Assembly: GCA_029167225.1 (NCBI GenBank)
Contig: JARFNK010000033.1
Coordinates: 1 to 48,787 of the forward strand
Reading direction: 5' to 3'
DNA: 48,787 nucleotides
Source of the DNA: Sphingobium arseniciresistens
GTDB lineage: Bacteria > Pseudomonadota > Alphaproteobacteria > Sphingomonadales > Sphingomonadaceae
Part shown: positions 8,264 through 16,593 of the stretch, piece by piece
Layout: each line of letters opens with the position of its first letter
How positions within the stretch are numbered: the stretch's first letter is position 1
Program-made: the position numbers and the translations under genes
The notes under the pieces: generated by a model
The model's input: the letters and a program-made list of their open reading frames with translations, nothing else
What the model was told of the DNA's origin: nothing
Database searches by the model: none

Positions 8264-8938
8264 ATGACACTCATGATGAAATCCGCCCTCGCCCGCCTGA
8301 GCCTGGCCGGCGCGCTCTTCCTGCCGCTCGCGGCATGCGGCATCGGCCCCGATGGCCGGGCCATCGGCTTCAACCGATCGGTCGACTCGGTCCACCAGCC
8401 GGTCGTCAGCACATCCTCCTTCACTTATGACGTTCAGCCCGCCGCCGATGGCAGCATCAGCCCGGCCGAGCGCCAGCGGCTGGACGAATGGCTGACCTCG
8501 ATCGACGTGGGCTATGGCGACCGCGTGGCGATCGCCACCGATCCGGGCGCCTATGCGCCGAGCACCCGCACCGGCATCGCGCTGGCCCTCGCCCGCCGCG
8601 GCCTGCTGGTCGAGGATGACAGCACGGCGCAGGCCGGCACTGCCCCCGATGGCGCCGTCCGCCTGATCGTGCGCCGCGCCAGCGCCAGCGTGCCGGGCTG
8701 CCCGGACTGGCATGACAAGGCGGAAAATAACGGCCAGGGCGCGATGTCCGCCAATTATGGCTGCGCGAGCAATGCCAATCTCGCCGCGATGGTCGCCAAT
8801 CCCGACGATCTGGTGCGCGGCCAGACCACCGATAGCGACCTGCGCACGGCGACGTCGACCCGCGCGATCCAGACCTATCGCGACAAGGCACCGACCGGCG
8901 CCGGCGCACTGCAGACGATCAGCGCGGGGAGCAACTGA
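8264..8938 (+). CDS. cpaD: Pilus assembly lipoprotein CpaD
   Basis: A 224-residue outer-membrane-associated lipoprotein of the Tad system. The signal sequence ends in the lipobox LAACG, and the body contains the CpaD signature (ASVPGCPDWHDKAENNGQG, then NYGCASNANLAAMVANPDDLVRG). The frame stays open further upstream inside cpaC, but the ATG at 8264, preceded by AAGGGATCGCAAGG, gives a proper signal peptide. It begins 13 bases after cpaC and ends two bases before cpaE. Confidence 0.92.
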   Translation: MTLMMKSALARLSLAGALFLPLAACGIGPDGRAIGFNRSVDSVHQPVVSTSSFTYDVQPAADGSISPAERQRLDEWLTSIDVGYGDRVAIATDPGAYAPSTRTGIALALARRGLLVEDDSTAQAGTAPDGAVRLIVRRASASVPGCPDWHDKAENNGQGAMSANYGCASNANLAAMVANPDDLVRGQTTDSDLRTATSTRAIQTYRDKAPTGAGALQTISAGSN

Positions 8939-8940
8939 GC

Positions 8941-10224
8941 ATGAACGCACCCTGGAAACCCGTCGGATCGGCCGCGCGCGATGCGTTCGCGGCCTTCGTG
9001 TGCGACGAGAACAGTTTCGACCTGCTGCGCAGCGTCGCCATCGAAATGGGCTGGCCGCCCGAAAAGGTCGCCAAGGGCGGCCTGCGCAACGCGGTCCAGA
9101 CCCTGTCGGTCACGGCGAGCCCCAACATCCTGTTCGTCGACATGTCCGAAAGCGGCGATCCGCTGAACGACATCAACGGCCTTGCCGAAGTGTGCGAGCC
9201 CGGAACGGTGGTGATCGCCGCCGGCCAGGTGAACGACGTGCGCCTGTACCGCGACCTCATCGCCAGCGGCATTTCCGACTATCTGCTCAAGCCCTTCGGC
9301 CCGGACCAGCTGCGCGACGCGATCGCGCAGGCGCAGGCCGTGTTCGCCGCGCCGCGCATCGAGGCGAGCAGCGACCGCCCGCATGCGACGATCGCCGTCA
9401 TCGGCACGCGCGGCGGCGCCGGTGCCTCGACGATCGCCACCTCGCTCGCCTGGGAACTGAGCGAAAAGGCCAGCCGCAGCACCGCCCTTCTCGACCTCGA
9501 CGTGCATTTCGGCACCGGCGCGCTGGCGCTGGACCTGGAGCCGGGACGCGGCCTGACCGACGCTATCGAGAATCCCAGCCGCATCGACGGCCTGTTCATC
9601 GAGCGGGCGCTGGTGCGCGCGGGCGAACGGCTCGCCATCCTCTCCGCAGAGGCGCCCATCAGCCAGCCGATGCTGACCGACGGCGGCGCTTTCTACCAGT
9701 TGCAGGAAGAATTTCGGCTCGCCTTCGAATGCAGCGTCATCGACCTGCCCCGCAACATGCTGATCCAGCACCCCCACCTCATCAACGAGGTGAACGTGAC
9801 CGTGCTGGTGACGGAGCTGACGCTGGCGGCAGCGCGCGATTCGATCCGCATCCTCTCATGGCTGAAGAGCAATGCGCCTCAGACGCGCGTGATCGTGGTC
9901 GCCAACCGCGTCCAGCCGACCGCGCTGGAGATCAGCCGCAAGGATTTCGAACAGTCGATCGAGCGCAAGGTCGACATCGCCATCCCCTATGACGTGCGCA
10001 CCGCCGCGCATGCCGCAAAGCTCGGCAAGTGCTTCGCCGAGGTCGCCAAGGCCAGCAAGACCGGCATCGCGCTCGGCTCGCTGATGAAGCAGGTGCTGGG
10101 CGCGGTCGAGGAAGAGGGCGAGGATGCCGGCAAGCCCACCCCCTCCACATCGCTGCTCGGCAAGCTTTCGATGGCGAAACTCATGTCGCGCAAGAAGGCC
10201 AAAGAGCCGGCCACCAAGGGTTGA
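8941..10224 (+). CDS. cpaE: Tad pilus ATPase-like localisation protein CpaE/TadZ
   Basis: Cytoplasmic protein that positions the Tad machine. The N-terminal third is an atypical receiver-like domain (ending SGISDYLLKPFGPDQLRDAI); the rest is a MinD/ParA-type fold with a deviant P-loop, TRGGAGASTIATSLAW. The signature lysines are replaced by Arg and Ala, which is common in CpaE, so weak or no ATPase activity is expected. LLDLDVHFGTGALALDLEPGRGL is the Walker A-prime/B region. The gene is normally followed by cpaF; here tadB follows after 41 bases. Confidence 0.93.
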   Translation: MNAPWKPVGSAARDAFAAFVCDENSFDLLRSVAIEMGWPPEKVAKGGLRNAVQTLSVTASPNILFVDMSESGDPLNDINGLAEVCEPGTVVIAAGQVNDVRLYRDLIASGISDYLLKPFGPDQLRDAIAQAQAVFAAPRIEASSDRPHATIAVIGTRGGAGASTIATSLAWELSEKASRSTALLDLDVHFGTGALALDLEPGRGLTDAIENPSRIDGLFIERALVRAGERLAILSAEAPISQPMLTDGGAFYQLQEEFRLAFECSVIDLPRNMLIQHPHLINEVNVTVLVTELTLAAARDSIRILSWLKSNAPQTRVIVVANRVQPTALEISRKDFEQSIERKVDIAIPYDVRTAAHAAKLGKCFAEVAKASKTGIALGSLMKQVLGAVEEEGEDAGKPTPSTSLLGKLSMAKLMSRKKAKEPATKG

Positions 10225-10265
10225 TGACGGGCCTTATGGCGAGCGCTCAATAGGACAGGCATGAC

Positions 10266-11261
10266 ATGGATTTTCAACTGCTCCTGATTGTCGTGTTGAT
10301 GATGAGCATGTTCGTGCTCGTCATCTTCGCCTTTTCCGGCCCCTCCGCCGAAAAGGCCGGCGCGCGTCGCATCGCCACCATCCGCGGCCGCCACAGCGAC
10401 TCGCCCGAGGGCGCGCTGGAAGCCAAGATGCGCAAGGCGATCTCCAATCGCCGCGGCGAGGACATGAAGATCCTGGCATCGCTGGTGCCCAATCCCGAAA
10501 ATCTGGCCAAGCGCATCCGCATGACCGGCAAGAAGTGGACGCTGGGCGGCTATATGGCGACCTGCTGCACGATCTTCCTGGTGCTCGCCGCGTTGACGCT
10601 GGTGCGCGGATGGCCGCCGCTGCTCGCGCTGTTCGTTTCGCTCGCCGCCGGGCTTGGCCTGCCCCATTGGTGGATCAGCAAGCTCATCGCCAAGCGGATC
10701 AACCGCTTTACCGTCAACTTCCCCGATGCGCTGGAACTGCTGGTGCGCGGCCTGCGATCGGGCCTGCCGATCACCGAGACGCTGGGGCTGGTCGCCAGCG
10801 AGATCCCCGGCCCGGTGGGCGAGGAATTTCGCCTCGTCACCGAGCGGATCAAGATCGGCAAGACGATGGACCAGGCGCTACAGGAAACCGCCGAGCGGCT
10901 GGGCACGCCGGAATTCCAGTTCTTCTGCATCACGCTCAATATCCAGCGCGAGACCGGCGGCAACCTCGCCGAAACACTGCAGAACCTCGCCACGGTGCTG
11001 CGCCAGCGCGCGCAGATGAAGCTGAAGATCAAGGCCATGTCGTCTGAATCGAAGGCGTCGGCCTATATCATCGGCGCCCTGCCGTTCATCGTCTTCAGCC
11101 TGATCTGCTACATCAACTACGACTATATGAAGCCGTTCTTCACCCCGGACCCGACCGGCCTGTTCGGCCTGGGCCTGATGCAGGTGATCGGCATCGGCGG
11201 CATGTGCTGGATGGGCACGGGCGCGTTCATCATGTCGCAGATGATCAACTTCGAGATCTGA
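10266..11261 (+). CDS. tadB: Tad pilus inner-membrane platform protein TadB
   Basis: A 331-residue GspF-type membrane protein that forms the pilus assembly platform with TadC. One N-terminal helix, two central helices (residues about 95-135), the cytoplasmic T2SSF domain with FPDALELLVRGLRSGLPITETLGLVASEIPGP, and a C-terminal helix pair. RETGGNLAETLQNLATVLRQR is the conserved helix of the family. The gene directly follows cpaE, although in related clusters cpaF lies between them. Confidence 0.93.
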   Translation: MDFQLLLIVVLMMSMFVLVIFAFSGPSAEKAGARRIATIRGRHSDSPEGALEAKMRKAISNRRGEDMKILASLVPNPENLAKRIRMTGKKWTLGGYMATCCTIFLVLAALTLVRGWPPLLALFVSLAAGLGLPHWWISKLIAKRINRFTVNFPDALELLVRGLRSGLPITETLGLVASEIPGPVGEEFRLVTERIKIGKTMDQALQETAERLGTPEFQFFCITLNIQRETGGNLAETLQNLATVLRQRAQMKLKIKAMSSESKASAYIIGALPFIVFSLICYINYDYMKPFFTPDPTGLFGLGLMQVIGIGGMCWMGTGAFIMSQMINFEI

Positions 11262-11276
11262 GGAAGGACAAGACAG

Positions 11277-12272
11277 ATGGAAGCCCTTCCCCCCGCCAGC
11301 GCCACGCTCTTCGGCCTCACCGCCTCGGACTTCGGCACGCTGCTCGCCGCGCTGGCGACCTTCGCCATCCTCGTGGCGATCTATGCCGCGACGACGGTGC
11401 GCGATCCCATGGCCAAGCGCGTCAAGGTGCTGAACGAGCGCCGCGAACAGCTCAAGGCCGGCATCACCGCCTCCACCGCCAAGCGCCGCGCCAAGCTGGT
11501 CCAGAAGAACCAGACGACCGACCGGATGCGATCCTTCCTGTCGAGCCTGCAGGTGCTGCAGGATGATCAGCTGAAGGAAGCACAGGGCAAGCTGGCGCAG
11601 GCCGGCATCCGCTCCAAGGACTGGGCCGTCGCGATCATCTTCGGCCGCCTGATCCTGCCCATCGTCGTCGGCGGGGCGGCGGCGCTGTTCCTCTATGGCT
11701 TCGATACCATGCCGGAATGGGGGCCGATGAAGCGCTTCGGCGCCTTCGCGGTCGCGCTGCTGCTCTCCTACAAGGCCCCCGACCTCTATATCGGCAACAA
11801 GATCACCAAGCGATCCGCCGCCATCCGCAAGGGCATCCCCGACGCACTCGACCTGCTGGTCATCTGCGCCGAGGCGGGCCTGACGGTCGACGCCGCCTTT
11901 GCCCGCGTATCGAAGGAACTGGGCCGCGCCTATCCCGAACTGGGCGACGAGTTCCAGCTGACCGCGATTGAACTGAGCTTCCTGACCGAACGCCGCATGG
12001 CCTTCGAGAACCTCGCCCAGCGGGTGAAGCTGGACGCGATCAAGGGCGTCGTCACGACCATGGTGCAGACGGAGAAATATGGCACGCCGCTCGCCTCTGC
12101 GCTGCGCGTGCTGTCGGCCGAGTTCCGCAACGAGCGCATGATGCGCGCGGAAGAGAAGGCCGCACGCCTGCCCGCGATCATGACCGTGCCGCTGATCCTG
12201 TTCATCCTGCCGACGCTGTTCGTCGTCATTCTCGGCCCGGCCGCCTGCTCGATCAGCGCGGCGTTCAAGTAG
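11277..12272 (+). CDS. tadC: Tad pilus inner-membrane platform protein TadC
   Basis: The second GspF-type platform subunit, also 331 residues. N-terminal helix (LLAALATFAILVAIYAATTV), two central helices, then the T2SSF core KGIPDALDLLVICAEAGLTVDAAFARVSKELG and a C-terminal helix. AGGAAGGAC stands before the ATG. It is 15 bases after tadB and is the last gene of the cluster; a hairpin with a short T-rich tail follows at 12291. Confidence 0.93.
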   Translation: MEALPPASATLFGLTASDFGTLLAALATFAILVAIYAATTVRDPMAKRVKVLNERREQLKAGITASTAKRRAKLVQKNQTTDRMRSFLSSLQVLQDDQLKEAQGKLAQAGIRSKDWAVAIIFGRLILPIVVGGAAALFLYGFDTMPEWGPMKRFGAFAVALLLSYKAPDLYIGNKITKRSAAIRKGIPDALDLLVICAEAGLTVDAAFARVSKELGRAYPELGDEFQLTAIELSFLTERRMAFENLAQRVKLDAIKGVVTTMVQTEKYGTPLASALRVLSAEFRNERMMRAEEKAARLPAIMTVPLILFILPTLFVVILGPAACSISAAFK

Positions 12273-12290
12273 ATCCGACTTTGGGGGGGA

Positions 12291-12332
12291 GCGCGGGGAT
12301 CGTCGCCGGACGGCGGCGGCCCCGCGCTTTAT
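12291..12332 (+). terminator. Rho-independent terminator of the Tad operon
   Basis: Perfect 8-bp arms GCGCGGGG (12291-12298) and CCCCGCGC (12320-12327) with further GC pairing in the loop, followed by TTTATT. It begins 18 bases after the tadC stop and suits termination of the plus-strand operon. Confidence 0.75.
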
Positions 12333-12360
12333 TGTATGACGGTGCGGAAGAACGCCGCGC

Positions 12361-13053
12361 CTATTGCCCCAGGATGAAGTCCACGCCTGCCTTCGCGTGG
12401 ATCGACGTGCAGTCGTAGATCGGCAGGACATTGGCCTTCACGTCCACGATCAGTTCCAGCTCGGTGCAGGCGAGCACCACGGCCTGCACGTCTTCCTTGG
12501 CGATATCGGTCAGTTCCGATTTCATGAAGCGTTCGGATTCGCGGCTTACCTTGCCCACGGTCAGCTCGTCATAGACGATGCGGTCGATCCGGTCGGCCAG
12601 TTCCATGTCCGGCGGCAGCAGCGAAATGCCGTGCGAGACCAGCCGCTGGCGATAGAATTTCTCGGTCATCACATTGCGCGTGCCGACGAGCGCCGCGGAG
12701 TTGATACCGTCCGCCTTCATCTTGTTGCCCACCACGTCGGCAATGTGGATGACGGGCACGTCCACCGCCTCCTGCACCCGGTCATGCACGCGGTGCATGC
12801 TGTTGGCACAGATCAGCAGCGCCTCCGCCCCGCCGGCCGCCAACCGGGTGGCCGCGCTCGTCAGCGGTACGGACGCGCAATCCCAGTCGTCTTCGGAGGA
12901 ACAGCGGGCGACCTGCGCGAAGTCCAGGCTCTCGATCAGCAGCGGCGCGCTGTGGAAGCCGCCCTTGGCGCGATGCACGGCCTCGTTGATGATCTGATAA
13001 TAGCGGGCGGTGGACGTCCAGCTCAGACCGCCGATAAGACCGATTTTACGCAT
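12361..13053 (-). CDS. Aspartate/glutamate racemase family protein (YgeA-like)
   Basis: A 230-residue cofactor-independent amino-acid racemase. Both catalytic cysteines are present: Cys82 in LLICANSMHRVHD and Cys196 in VVLACTELELI, the pattern of the broad-specificity YgeA/aspartate racemase group. The N-terminus MRKIGLIGGLSWTSTARYY is characteristic. The frame is open for 55 more codons upstream, but ATG 13053 with GGGAGC in front matches the family start. It would interconvert L- and D-amino acids; the natural substrate is unknown. Clusters with no obvious partner, though a D-amino-acid dehydrogenase-like gene lies 8 kb away. Confidence 0.88.
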   Translation of the reverse strand: MRKIGLIGGLSWTSTARYYQIINEAVHRAKGGFHSAPLLIESLDFAQVARCSSEDDWDCASVPLTSAATRLAAGGAEALLICANSMHRVHDRVQEAVDVPVIHIADVVGNKMKADGINSAALVGTRNVMTEKFYRQRLVSHGISLLPPDMELADRIDRIVYDELTVGKVSRESERFMKSELTDIAKEDVQAVVLACTELELIVDVKANVLPIYDCTSIHAKAGVDFILGQ

Positions 13054-13407
13054 GCTGCTCCCGCTTCTGTGACCACAGACCCCCGACAACGGTCCAAAAC
13101 GAACCACGCCTGCCGAAACCCCAGATGCTTCTTTAGAGAAGAACGGGGCTTCGACAAGCGCAGGACGAACAGCGAGTGAGCAGGATGCGACGGGTCGCAG
13201 GCCGGATGTTGCGGGCATCGGGCCCTAAATCAGAACCGTTCGCCCTGCGCTCGTCGAAGCCTTGCCCTTCTTCAAGAGAAGATCGGCCCTTCGACATTGG
13301 AACGAGTCAGCTGCCTCGTTCCAACAACGCGAACGGAGAAGATCGCCCGTTGCACCCATTTGGGAGCGCCCGGCGAGCGCTCCCTTTGAGCCGGCCAGCG
13401 AGCGCCT
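13054..13407. repeat. 354-base intergenic region with palindromic repeat element
   Basis: No gene is seen. Three structures are present. A hairpin lies just downstream of pntB (arms GGGAGCGC 13362-13369 and GCGCTCCC 13377-13384). A 52-base element at 13285-13336 has a perfect 10-bp stem (TTGGAACGAG 13297-13306, CTCGTTCCAA 13315-13324). A degenerate copy of the 28-base CCGTTCGCCCTG...TCGAAG motif lies at 13236-13263. The 52-base element recurs in inverted orientation at 27109-27160 with only a few differences. Confidence 0.75.
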
Positions 13408-14826
13408 TTAGTGTGCCAGACCCTTGACGATTTCCTCCACCATCTTCTTGGCGTCGGCCAGCAGCATCATGGTGTTGTCCATGTAGAACACCTCGTTGTC
13501 GACGCCGGCATAGCCTGCCCCGCCCATCGAGCGCTTCACGAACAGCACCGACTTCGCATTGGCGACGTCGAGGATCGGCATGCCATAGATCGGCGAGGTC
13601 TTGTCGGTCTTCGCCGCCGGGTTGGTCACGTCGTTGGCACCGATGACGAAGGCGACGTCGGCCTGGCCGAACTCGCCGTTGATGTCCTCCAGCTCGAACA
13701 CCTCGTCATAGGGCACATTGGCTTCGGCCAGCAGCACGTTCATGTGGCCGGGCATGCGGCCCGCGACCGGATGGATGGCGTATTTCACCGAAACGCCTTC
13801 CTTCTTCAGCAGGTCGCCCATCTCGCGCAGCGCGTGCTGTGCCTGGCTGACCGCCATGCCATAGCCTGGCACGATGATGACGCTGTCCGCCTGCTTCATC
13901 AGGAACGCCGCATCCTCGGCGCTGCCGCGCTTGTAGGGACGGTCGATGACCGGGCCGCCGGCGCCCGAAGGCCCTGCATCGGCACCGAAGCCACCCGCGA
14001 TGACGCTGATGAAGCTGCGGTTCATCGCCTTGCACATGATGTAGGAGAGGATCGCACCGGACGAGCCGACGAGCGCGCCCGTCACGATCATCGCGCTGTT
14101 GTGCAGCGTGAAGCCCATGGCCGCCGCCGCCCAGCCCGAATAACTGTTCAGCATCGACACGACGACCGGCATGTCCGCGCCGCCGATGGGGATGATGAGC
14201 AGGAAGCCGATGACGAAGCTGAGCGCCGTGACCGTCCAGAACACCCAGGGGCTCTGGTCGGTGACGAAATAGGCGATCAGGCCGATGATCGCCGCCAGCG
14301 TGCCCAGGTTGATGACATGGCGGCCGGGCAGCATGATCGGCTTGCCCGACATGTTGCCGTTGAGCTTGAGGAAGGCGATGACCGAGCCGGAGAAGGTGAT
14401 GGCGCCGATGGCGACGCCCAGGCCCATCTCGATGCGGCTGGCATGGTGGATCTCGTTCGTCGCCGCGTCCAGGATGCCGAAGGCGCCGGGGCTCAGATAC
14501 GCCGCCACGCCCACCGCAACGGCGGCCATGCCGACGAGGCTGTGGAACGCCGCCACTAGCTGCGGCATGTCCGTCATCGCGATCTTGCGGGCGATGACGA
14601 AGCCGATGCTGCCGCCGATCGCGATCGCGACGAGGATTTCCCAGAGATTGGCGATTTCATGCGTGTAGAGCGTTGTCGCCACGGCGATCGCCATGCCGGC
14701 CATGCCGAAGCGGTTGCCGCGACGGCTGCTCGCGGGGCTCGAAAGCCCGCGCAGCGCGAGGATGAAGCAGATGCCGGCCACCAGATAGGCGAACGGCGCG
14801 ACCCAGTCGGGAAGGGCGAACAGCAT
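13408..14826 (-). CDS. pntB: NAD(P) transhydrogenase subunit beta
   Basis: Beta subunit of the proton-translocating transhydrogenase, which uses the proton gradient to make NADPH from NADH. About 180 N-terminal residues form membrane helices with the conserved MTDMPQLVAAFHSLVGMAA, and the C-terminal domain III binds NADP(H) with the GYGMAVSQAQHALREM fingerprint, the VAGRMPGHMNVLLAEANVPY block and FVIGANDVTNPAA. The length of 472 residues is normal. Its ATG overlaps the stop of pntAB by one base (TGATG). Confidence 0.97.
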   Translation of the reverse strand: MLFALPDWVAPFAYLVAGICFILALRGLSSPASSRRGNRFGMAGMAIAVATTLYTHEIANLWEILVAIAIGGSIGFVIARKIAMTDMPQLVAAFHSLVGMAAVAVGVAAYLSPGAFGILDAATNEIHHASRIEMGLGVAIGAITFSGSVIAFLKLNGNMSGKPIMLPGRHVINLGTLAAIIGLIAYFVTDQSPWVFWTVTALSFVIGFLLIIPIGGADMPVVVSMLNSYSGWAAAAMGFTLHNSAMIVTGALVGSSGAILSYIMCKAMNRSFISVIAGGFGADAGPSGAGGPVIDRPYKRGSAEDAAFLMKQADSVIIVPGYGMAVSQAQHALREMGDLLKKEGVSVKYAIHPVAGRMPGHMNVLLAEANVPYDEVFELEDINGEFGQADVAFVIGANDVTNPAAKTDKTSPIYGMPILDVANAKSVLFVKRSMGGAGYAGVDNEVFYMDNTMMLLADAKKMVEEIVKGLAH

Positions 14827-15110
14827 CAGTTGCGCTCCTTCTTCTTGTACATCGCGAGCATCCGTTCAGTGACCGCGAAGCCGCCGAAGATGTTGACGCT
14901 GGCGAAGACCACCGCGAGCAGCCCGACATATTTGGCGATCTCGCTGTTCGCCTCCGCCGCCGCGACCAGCGCGCCGACGATGATGACGGACGAGATGGCG
15001 TTGGTCACGGCCATCAGCGGCGTATGCAGGGCCGGCGTGACCGACCAGACGACATAATAGCCGACGAAGCACGCCAGCACGAAAACCGAAAGAATGGAGA
15101 TGAAGTCCAT
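14826..15110 (-). CDS. pntAB: NAD(P) transhydrogenase subunit alpha, membrane part
   Basis: A 94-residue membrane protein carrying the domain II helices that are fused to the soluble part in E. coli PntA but separate in many alphaproteobacteria. It has three predicted helices, including SVFVLACFVGYYVVWSVTPALHTPLMAVTNAISSV, whose TPALHTPLMAVTNAIS block is the family hallmark. It sits between pntAA (48 bases upstream) and pntB (overlapping). Confidence 0.95.
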   Translation of the reverse strand: MDFISILSVFVLACFVGYYVVWSVTPALHTPLMAVTNAISSVIIVGALVAAAEANSEIAKYVGLLAVVFASVNIFGGFAVTERMLAMYKKKERN

Positions 15111-15158
15111 GATGACCCCCCTTTGCCAACCCGGCGCACGGCCGGGTGGCCAAAAACA

Positions 15159-16277
15159 TCAGAGCAAACGCTCGTTTACGACCTTGCCGCCCTGCGTCAG
15201 GCGGATGGCGTTGCCGATTTCCTCGTCCAGCACCGGCGCGCCCTTTTCCTTGTCCCAGAAGGCGGACAGGAAGTTGTAGAGGTTGCGGGAGAACAGGGCC
15301 GATGTATCGGCGGCAAGGCGCGAGGGCACGTTCTTGTGGCCCACGATCTTGACCCCGTGCTTTTCGACGATCTCGCCGGCGATGGCGCCCTCGACATTGC
15401 CGCCCTGCTCCACCGCCAGGTCGACGATGACGCTGCCCGGCTTCATGCTGGCGATCTGCGCGTCGCTGATGAGGCGCGGCGCGGGCCGGCCGGGGATCAG
15501 CGCGGTGGTGATGACGATGTCCTGCTTGGCGATATGGCTGGAAACGAGTTCGGCCTGCGCGGCCTTGTATTCGTCCGACATCTCGGTGGCATAGCCGCCG
15601 GTGCCCTCACCCTCGATACCGGCCACCTTCTCCACGAAGATGCCCTTGGCGCCGAGCGATTCGATCTGTTCCTTGGTCGCGGCGCGCACGTCGGTCGCGG
15701 AGACCTGTGCCCCCAGCCGGCGTGCGGTGGCGATCGCCTGCAGCCCGGCCACGCCCACGCCCATGATGAAGACACGCGCGGCCGAGACGGTGCCCGCCGC
15801 CGTCATCATCATCGGGAAGGCCCTGCCATATTCGGCGGCGGCATCCAGCACCGCCTTGTACCCCGACAGGTTCGACTGGGAGGAGAGGATGTCCATCGAC
15901 TGCGCGCGGGTGATACGCGGCATGAACTCCATCGCCAGCGCCTCATAGCCAGCCGCCGCATAGGCATCGACACGGGCACGCTCGCCAAAGGGGTTGAGCC
16001 CCGCCACGATCCATGCACCGGATGCCGAGCCGGCCAGACTTTCCGGCGCCGGCCCCTGCACGCCCAATATGATGCCTGCGCCCGAAACGACGTCTTCGCG
16101 TGCGCCCACGGTTGCGCCAGCTGCGGCATAATCGGCGTCGGCGATCGACGCGGTCAGCCCCGCGCCCGCCTCCACGGCGACCTCAGCGCCCAGCGCGATG
16201 AATTTCTTCACCGTCTCGGGCGTGGCGGCCACGCGGCGTTCACCGGCGGCCTGTTCTTTCACGATTGTTATTTTCAA
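15159..16277 (-). CDS. pntAA: NAD(P) transhydrogenase subunit alpha, soluble NAD-binding part
   Basis: Domain I of the split transhydrogenase, 372 residues, related to alanine dehydrogenase. It begins KITIVKEQAAGERRVAATPETV, has the NAD-binding fingerprint VFIMGVGVAGLQAIATARRLGAQV, and ends near NFLSAFWDKEK. The start codon is TTG, with GAGGGGG nine bases upstream; no ATG fits the conserved N-terminus. It is followed by pntAB and pntB and lies 29 bases after the small oxidase subunit gene, so all four are probably one transcript. Confidence 0.96.
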   Translation of the reverse strand: MKITIVKEQAAGERRVAATPETVKKFIALGAEVAVEAGAGLTASIADADYAAAGATVGAREDVVSGAGIILGVQGPAPESLAGSASGAWIVAGLNPFGERARVDAYAAAGYEALAMEFMPRITRAQSMDILSSQSNLSGYKAVLDAAAEYGRAFPMMMTAAGTVSAARVFIMGVGVAGLQAIATARRLGAQVSATDVRAATKEQIESLGAKGIFVEKVAGIEGEGTGGYATEMSDEYKAAQAELVSSHIAKQDIVITTALIPGRPAPRLISDAQIASMKPGSVIVDLAVEQGGNVEGAIAGEIVEKHGVKIVGHKNVPSRLAADTSALFSRNLYNFLSAFWDKEKGAPVLDEEIGNAIRLTQGGKVVNERLL

Positions 16278-16306
16278 TTTTTTGCACCCCCTCCGAAAGG
16301 CTCAGA

Positions 16307-16432
16307 TCAACTCGAAATAAGCAGAATGACCAGCGCGGCCACCGCGATGCAGGCAATGGTGCCCCATTTCATCACGCCGACGAAGCCGGCATAGGTTTCT
16401 GTCGCGCTTTTAATGTCGTTGCCCGAAGCCAT
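16307..16432 (-). CDS. aa3-type cytochrome c oxidase subunit IV
   Basis: A 41-residue protein with a short polar head (MASGNDIKSATETYAGFVGV) and one membrane helix (IACIAVAALVILLI). The pattern SxxxTYxGFxxxMKWGTI is that of the small alphaproteobacterial aa3-oxidase subunit IV family. Its role in the oxidase is structural and dispensable in studied cases. It is located directly ahead of the pnt genes rather than with the other oxidase genes. The frame is open upstream, but ATG 16432 is the family start. Confidence 0.87.
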   Translation of the reverse strand: MASGNDIKSATETYAGFVGVMKWGTIACIAVAALVILLISS

Positions 16433-16480
16433 GCATGTTCCCCTGTACGATAGTCGCGTGCCTAGGATTGGCGCGCTTTT

Positions 16481-16502
16481 GCGAACTTTTTGGGAAGTTC
16501 GC
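16481..16502. promoter_or_regulatory. Inverted repeat between coxIV-pnt and the NtrC-like gene
   Basis: Perfect 8-bp arms GCGAACTT (16481-16488) and AAGTTCGC (16495-16502) with a 6-base spacer, in the 161-base gap between divergent genes. The size suits a dimeric regulator, so it is a candidate operator for either side. It has T and A runs on its flanks, so a hairpin in the leader is the alternative. Confidence 0.35.
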
Positions 16503-16593
16503 GAAAAACGCACCGTTATCGGGCCGGATTAATCGGCCCTTTACCCCAAGGCAATAGCATCGGCGACTATCAATTGCCGGGGGTTTTGGTCGC

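Noticed and set aside
10224-10253. Nine-codon frame MTGLMASAQ between cpaE and tadB as a remnant of cpaF
   Set aside because: Too short to compare with CpaF. It may be chance, so it is mentioned only within the missing-cpaF finding.
13236-13336. Intergenic palindromes as CRISPR repeats
   Set aside because: The copies are scattered across the window, inverted relative to one another and not regularly spaced; no cas gene is present.
13411-14559. Long plus-strand frame across pntB
   Set aside because: It is antisense to a clear transhydrogenase subunit and its His/Asp/Arg-rich product resembles nothing.
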